Shown here one piece after another: positions 19,464 to 28,025 of a stretch of DNA of 64,000 nt. The stretch comes from Rhizobium sp. 18055. Its GTDB lineage: Bacteria > Pseudomonadota > Alphaproteobacteria > Rhizobiales > Rhizobiaceae. The stretch spans positions 121,462 to 185,461 of the forward strand of contig NZ_CACSKD010000011.1 of the NCBI RefSeq assembly GCF_902706285.1, given 5' to 3'. Every line of letters starts with the position of its first letter. Position 1 is the first letter of the stretch. The notes under the pieces were generated by a model that had not been told where the DNA came from, searched no databases, and saw nothing but the letters and a program-made list of their open reading frames with translations. The translations under genes and the position numbers were made by a program.

Positions 19464-19621
19464 TATTTTTGCCGGTCACGGCCTGTATTAGCCAGCCGCC
19501 TGTCTTTTGCAGGCACAGGGGCGGTTGTTGACGCATTCTGAACAAACTGATCGGTCATTTCGGCCGCAACGATATTTGGGAATGGGTTGATGTCGATCAT
19601 CGTCGATCGGAGAAGTGTTAG

Positions 19622-20941
19622 ATGAGTGGTCGCATGGCGCGTCTTGCGCTGGGCGTCTATCAGGCGGCAGGGACGTTGATCACCCCCTTCGTCGGCGGCT
19701 ATCTGACCTATCGTGCCGCCAAGGGCAAGGAAGACAGGACCCGCCGGCTGGAGCGCTCCGGCTATGCGAGTGCCGATCGTCCGGCTGGTCCTCTTGTCTG
19801 GTTCCATGCCGCAAGCGTCGGCGAAATGAACGCCGTCATCCCGCTGATCCGCGAAATCCGTCGCCGCGATATTCATGTGATCCTGACAACGGGCACCGTC
19901 ACCTCGGCCAAGCTCGCCGCAGACCGTGTCGGCACCGAAGTCATCCACCAATACGTGCCGCTCGACCTGAAGCCCGCCGTCAGCCGTTTCCTCGACTACT
20001 GGCAGCCCGATTGCGCGCTGATCGCCGAATCCGAGATCTGGCCGGCAACCGTGCTGGAACTCGGCCGCCGCCGCATTCCGCAAATCCTCGTCAATGCCCG
20101 CATGTCCGACCGCTCCTTCGAACGCTGGACGCGCCGGCAGTCTCTGGCCGAAGCACTGTTCGAGAACCTGGCGCTTGTGATTGCCCAGTCGGATGTCGAT
20201 GCCGAGCGCTTCCGCGATCTCGGCGCCCGCCAGGTGCTGATGTCCGGCAATCTCAAGGTCGATACCGACGCGCCGGCCTACGACCCGGCCATCTTCGCCC
20301 GCTACAAGCAGCAGCTCGGCGACCGCAAGACCTGGGCGGCGATCTCCACCTTCGAGGGCGAGGAGAAGGCAGCCGGCATCGTCCATCGCACCTTGAAGGA
20401 GCGTAACGGCCAGCTGACCATCATCGTGCCCCGCCATCCAGAGCGCGCCGATGCCATCGAGGCCGAGCTCGTCAAGCAGGGCCTCAAGGTCGCGCGCCGC
20501 ACCCGCGACGATGTGCTGACGCCCGATGTCGATGTCTTCCTCGGCGATACGATCGGCGAAATGGGCCTTTATCTCCGCATGACCGAAGTGGCCTTCGTTG
20601 GCCGCTCGCTGTTTGGCGAAGGCGGACAGAACCCGCTGGAACCGGCCATGCTCGGCTGCGCGGTGCTGTCCGGCAGCAATGTCCAGAATTTCCGCGAGGC
20701 CTATCAGAAGCTCGCCCGCCGCGGCAGCGCCCGCATGGTGCGCGATACCGAGATGCTGGCCAAGGGCGTGCATTATTTGCTGACCAACGACCCGGCACGC
20801 CGCAATATGATCGAGGCCGGCGCCACCGCCGTGCAAGAAATGCGTGGTGCGCTGACAGCGACGGTGAAGGGGCTGGAACCCTACATCAACCCGCTGACGG
20901 TCAAGGCCAGACTGCTGCCGAAGACGGCGGCGCAACGCTGA
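19622..20941 (+). CDS. waaA: 3-deoxy-D-manno-octulosonic acid (Kdo) transferase
   Basis: Transfers Kdo from CMP-Kdo to lipid IVA at the cytosolic face of the inner membrane. The 439 residues contain the N-terminal anchor region (ALGVYQAAGTLITPFVGGYL), the acceptor-domain motif VWFHAASVGEMNAVIPLI, AESEIWPAT, and the GT-B donor motif VGRSLFGEGGQNPLEPAM near residue 330. Together with lpxK downstream it makes the Kdo-lipid A part of LPS. Confidence 0.95.
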   Translation: MSGRMARLALGVYQAAGTLITPFVGGYLTYRAAKGKEDRTRRLERSGYASADRPAGPLVWFHAASVGEMNAVIPLIREIRRRDIHVILTTGTVTSAKLAADRVGTEVIHQYVPLDLKPAVSRFLDYWQPDCALIAESEIWPATVLELGRRRIPQILVNARMSDRSFERWTRRQSLAEALFENLALVIAQSDVDAERFRDLGARQVLMSGNLKVDTDAPAYDPAIFARYKQQLGDRKTWAAISTFEGEEKAAGIVHRTLKERNGQLTIIVPRHPERADAIEAELVKQGLKVARRTRDDVLTPDVDVFLGDTIGEMGLYLRMTEVAFVGRSLFGEGGQNPLEPAMLGCAVLSGSNVQNFREAYQKLARRGSARMVRDTEMLAKGVHYLLTNDPARRNMIEAGATAVQEMRGALTATVKGLEPYINPLTVKARLLPKTAAQR

Positions 20942-20954
20942 GGGCAGGGCTTCA

Positions 20955-21668
20955 ATGCAGACCATCAAAGGCATCCTGTTCGACAAGGACGGCACGCTCC
21001 TCGATTACGACGAGAGCTGGCTGCCGGTGAACCGCGAGTTGGCACGCATCGCCGCTGAAGGCGACGCAGCATTGGCCGGCCGCCTGCTGCTGGCCTGCGG
21101 CATGGACCCGCTCACCGGCCATATCGTCCCCGACAGCCTGCTCGCCGCCGGCAACACCCGCCAGATATCAGATGGCCTCGTCGCCGCCGGCTCGCCTCTG
21201 TCTGCCGATGAGCTCACCCACAGGCTCGACGAGCTCTTCGCCAACGCCGCCGAATTCTCCGTGCCGGTCACCGATCTCGCCGGCTTCTTCGCGCGCCTGC
21301 ATGCCCGTGGCTTCAAGCTCGGCGTTGCCTCCAGCGATAACGAGCGCTCGATCCGCTTTACCGCCAAGCGCTTCGGCTTTGCCGAGTATGTCGATTACGT
21401 CGCCGGCTACGACAGCGGCTTCGGCGTCAAGCCGGAGGCCGGCATGGTGCTCGGCTTCTGCGCCGCCACCGGCCTCGACCCGTCGGAAGTCGCCGTCGTC
21501 GGAGACAACAATCACGACCTGCACATGGGCCGCAACGCCAATGCAGGCGTCACCATCGCCGTGCTGACCGGCACCGGCTCGCGCGAAAGTCTTGCCGCCG
21601 CCTCCGACCATTGCCTCAACGATATCACCGAGCTGGAAGGGCTGCTGCCCGATCTGCAGTTCGCCTGA
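20955..21668 (+). CDS. HAD-IA phosphatase, phosphoglycolate phosphatase-like
   Basis: Soluble HAD hydrolase of 237 residues with motif I LFDKDGTLLDYD near residue 9, motif II LGVASSDN near 124 and motif IV VVGDNNHDLHMGRNA near 180. The fold and length match Gph-like enzymes, but the substrate cannot be read from sequence. The gene starts 13 bp after waaA, and lpxK follows after 106 bp. A role in clearing a phosphate by-product of the neighbouring LPS genes is possible but unproven. Confidence 0.82.
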   Translation: MQTIKGILFDKDGTLLDYDESWLPVNRELARIAAEGDAALAGRLLLACGMDPLTGHIVPDSLLAAGNTRQISDGLVAAGSPLSADELTHRLDELFANAAEFSVPVTDLAGFFARLHARGFKLGVASSDNERSIRFTAKRFGFAEYVDYVAGYDSGFGVKPEAGMVLGFCAATGLDPSEVAVVGDNNHDLHMGRNANAGVTIAVLTGTGSRESLAAASDHCLNDITELEGLLPDLQFA

Positions 21669-21774
21669 TCGACCAAAGGCTTGCTTTTTCTTGAAAATTG
21701 CCTTCTCTTTTCGCCCTGACGGGGATGACAGTCGCAGGCGCAGCACAGGCGGTCAAAAGGGCAGGGCAGTCAAC

Positions 21775-22815
21775 ATGGTATCCGAAGCGCCACCTTTCTG
21801 GTGGACGAAAGCCGATTGGCGCGCCTGGACGCTCTCCCCCATCTCGTTTCTCTACGGACGGATATCCGGCTACCGCATGGCCCACGCCAAGCGCGCCTCC
21901 GTGCCGGTTCCGGTCATCTGCGTCGGCAATTTCACCGTCGGCGGTGCCGGCAAGACACCCACCGCCATCACCATCGCCCGCGCCGCCAAGGCCAAAGGCC
22001 TGACGCCCGGCTTCCTCAGCCGCGGCTATGGCGGCTCGCTCGATGTGACCACCGTCGTCGATCTCGCCCACCACCGGGCAGTCGCCGTTGGAGACGAGCC
22101 ACTGTTGCTCGCCCGCGAGGCGCTGACCGTCATCTCCCGCCGCCGCGTCGAAGGTGCCAGGCGCCTCGTCCAGGAAGGCGCCGACCTGATCATCATGGAT
22201 GACGGCTTCCAGAGCGCCCGTCTCGCCATCGATTATGCGCTCCTGGTGATCGACGCCACCCGCGGCCTCGGCAACGGACACATCGTCCCCGGCGGCCCGG
22301 TCCGCGCCCCCATCCGCCTTCAGCTCCGCTATGCCACCGCCTTGCTCAAGGTCGGTGCCGGCACCGCCGCCGACCAGATCGTCCGCATCGCCGCCCGCGC
22401 CGCAAAACCCTATTTCACCTCATCCGTGACCGTCGCTGACGGCGCCGATCTCAAGGGCTGCAGGGTGCTGGCCTTCGCCGGCATTGCTGACCCGTCGAAA
22501 TTCTTCCGCACCGTCGATGGCATCGGCGCCGAGATCGTCGCGCGTCGTTCGTTCGGCGATCACGAGCACCTGACCGACGACGAGATCGACGACATCCTCG
22601 AAACTGCCGCCCGCGACGACCTGCAGATCGTCACCACCTCCAAGGACTTCGTCCGCCTCGCCGGCCACCAGGGCAAGGCCGAGGCGCTGGCCGCAAAGTG
22701 CCGGGTCATCGAAGTGGAAATGACCTTCGCCGACCACCTCGCCCCCGGCCTGATCATCGACCGCGCACTCGCCGTCTGCCGCGAGCGCCGATTGCGGGAG
22801 AAGACGACGGCTTAG
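21775..22815 (+). CDS. lpxK: Tetraacyldisaccharide 4'-kinase
   Basis: Phosphorylates the 4' position of the tetraacyldisaccharide 1-phosphate to give lipid IVA; membrane-associated. The 346 residues have the family start PPFWWTKADWRAWTLSPISFLYGRI, the Walker A loop VGNFTVGGAGKTPT near residue 58, the Walker B-like MDDGFQS near 141 and a C-terminal DHEHLTDDEI segment. The ATG at 21775 gives the normal N-terminus; the open frame upstream overlaps the HAD gene and is not coding. Confidence 0.95.
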   Translation: MVSEAPPFWWTKADWRAWTLSPISFLYGRISGYRMAHAKRASVPVPVICVGNFTVGGAGKTPTAITIARAAKAKGLTPGFLSRGYGGSLDVTTVVDLAHHRAVAVGDEPLLLAREALTVISRRRVEGARRLVQEGADLIIMDDGFQSARLAIDYALLVIDATRGLGNGHIVPGGPVRAPIRLQLRYATALLKVGAGTAADQIVRIAARAAKPYFTSSVTVADGADLKGCRVLAFAGIADPSKFFRTVDGIGAEIVARRSFGDHEHLTDDEIDDILETAARDDLQIVTTSKDFVRLAGHQGKAEALAAKCRVIEVEMTFADHLAPGLIIDRALAVCRERRLREKTTA

Positions 22816-23085
22816 CTGGCTGCCACAAGTTCCTTTTCCCTACGAGGAGAAGATGCCGGCAGGTCAGACGCAACGCGTGGCGCCGGGGATGATGAGCGGG
22901 CTTACTCCGCATTTTGCCGATCGAAACATCGCACCGTTTGCGGCCCTTCCAGCACGGGATAGGATGGCCTCTTCCGACAGCCCGCAAACCACCACCCGTG
23001 CGACATGTCGGATTTCGCTCCCGCCGTTCGTCTAGATGATGAAGGCAGGCAAAACGGCCGGCCGAACATTCCTGGAGGAGACGTC

Positions 23086-23427
23086 ATGACCCAGTACCTC
23101 GTCGCCATTCACCACCCCGACGACTACGACCCGGCCGCGTTGGAAGACGAGGCGATGCACCGCGATATCGATGTGCTCGACGACGAGATGGTCGCGGCCG
23201 GGATCAGGATTTTCGTTGGCGGTCTGCGCCCGGCACGAGATGCCAGGTCGCTGCGGGCGCAGCCCGATGGTGCGGTGGTCGTCACCGACGGGCCGTACCT
23301 GAAGACCAATGAGCATGTGGGTGGCTTCTGGGTGCTGGAAGCCGCCGATCTCGACGCGGCGCTGGCCTGGGGCCGCAAGGCAGCGATTGCCTGCCGCGCA
23401 CCGGTCGAGGTCCGCCCGTTCCACTGA
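23086..23427 (+). CDS. YCII-related domain protein
   Basis: A 113-residue dimeric alpha-beta barrel protein of the YCII/DGPF family. It has MTQYLVAIHHPDDYD at the start and the signature DGPYLKTNEHVGGFWVLEA near residue 70. Close relatives are encoded next to ECF sigma factors or act as small hydrolase-like proteins, but no sigma gene is beside this one. A strong GGAGGAG ribosome site lies just before the ATG. It opens a small accessory patch after lpxK. Confidence 0.88.
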   Translation: MTQYLVAIHHPDDYDPAALEDEAMHRDIDVLDDEMVAAGIRIFVGGLRPARDARSLRAQPDGAVVVTDGPYLKTNEHVGGFWVLEAADLDAALAWGRKAAIACRAPVEVRPFH

Positions 23428-23463
23428 CGCGGCCGGTGACGCGACTGTCGACGCGGTCAGGTG

Positions 23464-24261
23464 TTACTCGACCAAGCCGAATACCGGCCCGAAGCCGCCG
23501 TGCCACGAGAGATCGTTGCGGCCCATCGCCGGATCGTAGATTCCCACCCCGCGGCCGCCATCGAGAAACAGCGCATCGGCGCATCTCAGGTGATCGCGAA
23601 ACAGCCGCGCGAAATCGTTGAAATTCACCACGCCCTCGCTGATCGCGAAGCGCACCACGCCATCGCCGCAGACACCGACGCCGCTGCGGCGGGTCCGGTC
23701 TGTCGAGCCGACGATGAAGATCGGGTTGATCTTGTTCTTGATGACAAGCATCGGGCCCGACTGCGTCGCCAGCCGCACCTGCGGTCGCCGCTGCAAATAC
23801 ACATCCGTCGGCAATATTCCGGCGCCTGTCTCATCGAGAAAGAACACCCCGTTCGGCGTCTTGTAGAAATTCGGCACCGGACCGCTGGCAGCCGGCGGCT
23901 TTGCCAAACTGGCAGGCCGCATCTCCCGGCCATTCTCGACATAGAGGCCGATCGGTGAAAAGTCGGTGAGATACATGCCGGCATTGACGGCGAAGGAAAG
24001 TGTTTTTCCCTCGCCCTGAACGGCCGCCGCAATGCTTGAGAAATACCGATACGGCGCCCCGTCGGCCCCTTTCCAGAACAGCCTGAGATCGGCCTTTCCG
24101 GGCTCCAGGGTGCAGACCACGTAGTCCGCGTTTTCGAAACTTTCCTGCGCGCACGCTTCGCCAGCAGCCGGCTGCGCGGCGCCCTCCGTTACGGGAAGCA
24201 GAATGGCGGCCGAAAGCGCGATGGCGGCCGCCGCCAATACGCCATATCGAAGAAAGCTCAA
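23464..24261 (-). CDS. Exported phosphodiester glycosidase family protein (NAGPA/DUF2233)
   Basis: Predicted secreted protein with a hydrophobic leader (FLRYGVLAAAAIALSAAILL) and a phosphodiester glycosidase domain. Conserved segments include SFAVNAGMYL, NFYKTPNGVFFLDE, SGPMLVI, VGVCGDGVVRFAIS and the C-terminal ADALFLDGGRGVGIYDP. Relatives uncover GlcNAc-1-phosphodiester groups or act on cell-envelope polymers; this substrate is unknown. The start is uncertain. A TTG at 24261, nine bases after AGGGGA, gives a clean signal peptide (265 residues); the ATG at 24312 would add 17. Confidence 0.8.
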   Translation of the reverse strand: MSFLRYGVLAAAAIALSAAILLPVTEGAAQPAAGEACAQESFENADYVVCTLEPGKADLRLFWKGADGAPYRYFSSIAAAVQGEGKTLSFAVNAGMYLTDFSPIGLYVENGREMRPASLAKPPAASGPVPNFYKTPNGVFFLDETGAGILPTDVYLQRRPQVRLATQSGPMLVIKNKINPIFIVGSTDRTRRSGVGVCGDGVVRFAISEGVVNFNDFARLFRDHLRCADALFLDGGRGVGIYDPAMGRNDLSWHGGFGPVFGLVE

Positions 24262-24653
24262 TGGTTCGAATCCCCTGTGTTCCCGGTCGCATTGCCGCTC
24301 AGCATGGACCATTCGACAGGACGATCGCAAGAGACGTCAGATACCGGGGGACGCTGCCGGTGCATTCCGGCCGCGCAACGCATCAACTGCGCACCAGCGA
24401 GGGCATGGCTCCGGTAGGAGCCGAAATCACCCATGGGCGGCGTTGCAAGCGTTGCGAATTCAGCGCGAAACCGGGTGGAAACCATTGTCACATTATGGTC
24501 AGCGATCGACCTTATGAGGGCAGCGGTTGGCAGGGCATTCGCCCAGCGAGCCCCCGCACAAAGCGGCCAAATGCTCTGCCGCAAGGCTTGTCGGCGAACA
24601 CAACCCCTATAAGATATCGCTCTTCACCCGGACGATTTTCAAAAGGGGTCGCA
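24262..24653. other. Non-coding stretch between glycosidase and HXXEE genes
   Basis: Divergent intergenic region of about 390 bp. A 6-bp hairpin GGCTCC-GGTA-GGAGCC lies at 24407-24422 without a T-run. ORFs crossing it are not supported by ribosome sites or homology. Promoters for both flanking genes must lie here, but I cannot place them with confidence. Confidence 0.4.
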
Positions 24654-25301
24654 ATGAGGTTTTTGCGTAGGCACTGGTATAGTTTAGGCCTTATTCCCGC
24701 AGCCTTGACGATTGTTTGGCTGGCATTGAGTTGGCACCACATTCCATGGACGCAAAAACTTCTGGCGATGAACTTCGTAGCCCTGCTGCTCCATCAGTTC
24801 GAAGAATATGGTTGGCCCGGTGGAGAACCTGCGATCATGAATATCGTCCTCCAACGGAGCGATGAACCGACACGGTATCCCTTGAACCAGAATGCAGCGA
24901 TGGTCACCAACCTCCTTGCGGCCTATGGCTTCTATCTACTTCCCGTCTTCTTGCCGAACGTGATCTGGCTCGGTCTCGCGCCGGTGTTGTCCGGCTTTGG
25001 ACAGTTCATCGTCCATGGCATTCAGACGCCTCGCAAACTGGGAAGTTTCTATAATCCCGGTCTGGCGGCGGTACTTCTTCTGCATTTTCCCATCGGCGGC
25101 TTCTATATCTATTACGTCCATGCCAATGACCTGGTCTCGCGTTGGGATTGGGCCATCGCAATCGTGTATATGATCGCGTTCATGTTTTTTGGTGTAGCGA
25201 AGGCGACATATTCGTGGATGGCAGACCGAAATTCTCCATATCCTTTTGCGGAAGAAGAGATGCGCCGCTTTGATGTTATCGACCGAATGAAAGGTCGCTG
25301 A
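24654..25301 (+). CDS. HXXEE domain membrane protein
   Basis: Predicted inner-membrane protein of 215 residues with about five hydrophobic segments. The signature HQFEEYGWPGGEPAIMN near residue 47 is the HXXEE motif (His and two Glu). A second conserved stretch is FGQFIVHGIQTPRKLGSFYNPGL. The function of the family is unknown; metal binding by the His/Glu motif has been speculated. Its codon usage is visibly more AT-rich than its neighbours (for example TTTAGGCCTTATTCC, GTTTGGCTGGCA), suggesting recent transfer. The ATG at 24654 follows AAAAGGGG. Confidence 0.85.
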   Translation: MRFLRRHWYSLGLIPAALTIVWLALSWHHIPWTQKLLAMNFVALLLHQFEEYGWPGGEPAIMNIVLQRSDEPTRYPLNQNAAMVTNLLAAYGFYLLPVFLPNVIWLGLAPVLSGFGQFIVHGIQTPRKLGSFYNPGLAAVLLLHFPIGGFYIYYVHANDLVSRWDWAIAIVYMIAFMFFGVAKATYSWMADRNSPYPFAEEEMRRFDVIDRMKGR

Positions 25302-25398
25302 AGTCCGCGCTTGGCGCCATCGCTGCTGGAGCGAGCCTGCACGAACCACTCCCCAGCGTCACCCACTGAAACACGCAATCGCGCTCAGCGCACCGGCA

Positions 25399-25599
25399 TC
25401 AAAGCTTGCGCGCGGCCAGCCTTCGCCTGTCGCGGGCGACATGTTCGGCGCCGCGCTCCGTCAAGCAGAATTGTCGTTTCTGGAATTCCCCGCGGATCAG
25501 GATGAAGCCCTGCTCTTCGGCTTCGTTCAATGTCCTCAGGCTCGTGCCCTTCGGGGGAGACTGCCAATCGGCGCCGACGGCGCTGTGCAGCAATACCAT
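25399..25599 (-). CDS. Small hypothetical protein with winged-helix-like end
   Basis: A 66-residue ORF. The segment from about residue 22 (LRTLNEAEEQGFILIRGEFQKRQFCLTERG) resembles the recognition-helix/wing part of a MarR- or PadR-like winged helix, but the N-terminal helices are missing. It may be a remnant of a longer regulator or a stand-alone small protein. No strong ribosome site is seen. It sits inside the accessory patch between lpxK and the DUF2093 gene. Confidence 0.45.
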   Translation of the reverse strand: MVLLHSAVGADWQSPPKGTSLRTLNEAEEQGFILIRGEFQKRQFCLTERGAEHVARDRRRLAARKL

Positions 25600-25702
25600 G
25601 ATCTTGATAATCGTGTTTCTCCATGGCTGATGCGTCCAGCCGTTTTGCGCCGTTTCACCGATCGGCGGGTCTCGCCGTCCCGATCGGCAATCTCAGCCGA
25701 AA

Positions 25703-25933
25703 CTACCGCTTCTGGTTGGGCAATACGCCGGCACGCTTGTCGGCTTCGAATGAGGAGATGGCGTCGGCATAGGGCTCCTGGCGGGCAACGCTCCAGTAGC
25801 GCAGCTCGTCGAGCGGGATCTGCTTGCCTGTGATGACGCAGGTGACATAGGAACCCGGCGACAGGATCTGAAAATCCGCATCGAGATAGCGTATCTGCGC
25901 TTCGCGGTTTCCGTTTCCTTCAAACAAGTTCAT
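25703..25933 (-). CDS. DUF2093 domain protein
   Basis: Small soluble protein of 76 residues with the family pattern MNLFEGNGNREAQIRYLD, SPGSYVTCVITGKQIPLDELRYWSV and ARQEPYADA. The two Cys-poor strands followed by LDELRYW resemble a small zinc-ribbon-like fold that has lost its cysteines; the function is unknown. I chose the ATG at 25933, which has GGAG upstream; the ATG at 25942 adds three residues. In other rhizobia, from memory, it sits between lpxK and mutL, as here apart from the inserted patch. Confidence 0.8.
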   Translation of the reverse strand: MNLFEGNGNREAQIRYLDADFQILSPGSYVTCVITGKQIPLDELRYWSVARQEPYADAISSFEADKRAGVLPNQKR

Positions 25934-26001
25934 ACGCTCCATTCCTCAACCGGCTGTCATGTCCCTGCCATAACCTGCCGCCGCCGCCATTGCCAGCATT
26001 T

Positions 26002-27846
26002 TCAGCTGCGGCCGAACAGCCGCTCGATATCGGAAAGCTTGAGTTCGATATAGGTCGGCCGGCCGTGATTGCACTGGCCGGAGCCCGGCGTCACCTCCAT
26101 CTGCCGGAGCAGCGCGTTCATCTCCTCCGGCCGCAGCCGCCGGCCGGAGCGCACCGATCCGTGACACGCCATGGTGGCGGCGACATATTCGAGCTTGGCC
26201 GAGAGGCCGGACGCCGTATCCCATTCGGCGATCTCGTCGGCCAGCTGCCGGATCAGCCCCGATGCATCGACCTCGCCGAGCATCGCCGGCGTTTCGCGCA
26301 CCGCAATTGCGCCCGGGCCGAACCGCTCGATCGCCAGCCCCAGTTCGCCAAGCTCCGACGAAAACTGCATCAGCCGGTCGCAATCTTCTTCCGGCAGGTC
26401 GATGATCTCGGGGATCAGCAGCACCTGCGAGGCCAACCGTTTCGAATGCAGCGCCTTGCGCATCGCCTCGAACACCAGCCGCTCATGCGCCGCATGCTGG
26501 TCGACGATCACAAGCCCGTCCTCGGTCTGCGCCACGATGTAGTTCTGGTGGATCTGCGCGCGCGCCGCCCCCAGCGGAAACCGCGCCGGCGCTTCGGCCT
26601 CGGTAGCGGGCGAAGGGGCCGTCCATGCAGACGGTTGCGGCGTCTCGGCACGCGCCGTCGGCATCGCCAGCCCGTCGAACGACGCCTGCGGCCGCTCGCC
26701 AAAGCCGCCATTGCCGGGAGCAACGTAAGGTCGGGACGGCGATGTCTCGGCCGTCCACGGCTGCTGTTGTGGCTGCTGCGGCCGATAGGCATAGCCGTTC
26801 GGCTGGAACCCCGGCCGGAACGAGCGCAGCATGCCGTCCGCTCCCGTGGTCGCAGCCCGGCTGCCGTCGCGCGCCAGCGCCTCGCGAATGGCGCCGACGA
26901 TCAGCCCGCGCACCAGTTGCGGATCGCGAAAGCGCACGTCGGATTTCGCCGGGTGCACGTTGACATCGACGAGCGCCGGATCGAGCCGGATGGAGAGCAC
27001 CGCCACCGCATAGCGCCCGGATGGAATGGTCTCGGCATAGGCGCCGCGGATCGCCGACAGCACCAGCTTGTCCTGCACCGGCCGTCCGTTGACGAAGGCA
27101 TATTGATGCTGCGCGTTGCCGCGGTTGAAGGTCGGCACGCCGGCAAAGCCGGTCAGCGACACATCCTCGCGCGCCGCATCGATCTCGATCGCGTTGTCGC
27201 GGAAATCCTTGCCGAGGATCTGCGCCATCCGCGCCAGATGATCCTCGCCGGTCGCCGGAAACTCCAGCGTCGTCCGGTCGGTGCCCGACAGCACGAAGCG
27301 CACCTGCGGAAAGGCGATGGCCATCCGCTTGACAATCTCGGTGATCGCCGCCGCTTCCGCCTTCTCGGTCTTCAGGAATTTCAGACGCGCCGGCGTCGCG
27401 AAGAACAGGTCGCGCACCTCGACAATGGTGCCCGGATTGAGCGCCGCCGGCCTCAGATGCTGCAGCTTGCCGCCCGCCACCGCAATTTCGGCGCCGCCAT
27501 CGCTGTCCCTTCGGCGGCTGGAAATGCTCAAGCGGGCCACCGAGCCGATCGATGGCAGCGCCTCGCCGCGAAAGCCGAGCGTCTGGATATCGTCGAGCGT
27601 CGTCGAGATCTTCGAGGTGCAGTGCCGGCGCACCGCCAGTTCCAGATCCCGCTCGTCCATCCCCGAGCCGTTGTCGGAGACCCTGAGCAGGCTCTTGCCG
27701 CCGCCCGATGTGGCGATCTCGATCCGCGTTGCACCGGCGTCGAGGGCGTTTTCGATCAGTTCCTTGGCAGCGCTGGCCGGTCGTTCGATGACCTCGCCGG
27801 CGGCGATCTGGTTGATGAGCGTTTCTGAAAGCTGCTTGATGGACAT
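26002..27846 (-). CDS. mutL: DNA mismatch repair protein MutL
   Basis: Couples MutS mismatch recognition to strand incision. The GHKL ATPase domain spans about residues 1-330, with IAAGEVIERPASAAKELIENALDAGA, DNGSGM and TLGFRGEALPSI. The linker is Pro/Gln rich (about 340-440). The C-terminal dimerisation domain contains VDQHAAHERL and ends ACHGSVRSGRRL...GRPTYIEL. The DQHAAHERL block together with the length (614) fits endonuclease-type MutL of bacteria without MutH; the DQHA motif is present. The ATG at 27846 gives the canonical start MSIKQLSETLINQIAAGEV. Confidence 0.96.
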   Translation of the reverse strand: MSIKQLSETLINQIAAGEVIERPASAAKELIENALDAGATRIEIATSGGGKSLLRVSDNGSGMDERDLELAVRRHCTSKISTTLDDIQTLGFRGEALPSIGSVARLSISSRRRDSDGGAEIAVAGGKLQHLRPAALNPGTIVEVRDLFFATPARLKFLKTEKAEAAAITEIVKRMAIAFPQVRFVLSGTDRTTLEFPATGEDHLARMAQILGKDFRDNAIEIDAAREDVSLTGFAGVPTFNRGNAQHQYAFVNGRPVQDKLVLSAIRGAYAETIPSGRYAVAVLSIRLDPALVDVNVHPAKSDVRFRDPQLVRGLIVGAIREALARDGSRAATTGADGMLRSFRPGFQPNGYAYRPQQPQQQPWTAETSPSRPYVAPGNGGFGERPQASFDGLAMPTARAETPQPSAWTAPSPATEAEAPARFPLGAARAQIHQNYIVAQTEDGLVIVDQHAAHERLVFEAMRKALHSKRLASQVLLIPEIIDLPEEDCDRLMQFSSELGELGLAIERFGPGAIAVRETPAMLGEVDASGLIRQLADEIAEWDTASGLSAKLEYVAATMACHGSVRSGRRLRPEEMNALLRQMEVTPGSGQCNHGRPTYIELKLSDIERLFGRS

Positions 27847-28025
27847 GTCCACCATTTTCGCGGATTCGCAGCCGCTAGGGAAGGGCGAAAGCGTCGGCGG
27901 CAGCGCTTGTCCAGCCCGGAGAATTCCGCTGCTTAATCTTAAGCACGCCTTAAGACAAAACTGGCATTTTGCGGAGAATACCCGCCAAGAATGCAATAAT
28001 CGGACAGATAGTAGGACGCGTAAGA

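Noticed and set aside
24263..24275. GGTTCGAATCCCC resembling a tRNA T-arm, near the edge of the accessory patch (possible attachment site)
   Set aside because: No acceptor stem, anticodon arm or second copy is visible, and it lies in the 5' region of the glycosidase gene; probably chance.
25990..27828. Open frame of 612 codons antisense to mutL
   Set aside because: High-GC shadow: mutL on the other strand has all family motifs, and the antisense product is His/Arg/Gly-rich low-complexity without any domain.
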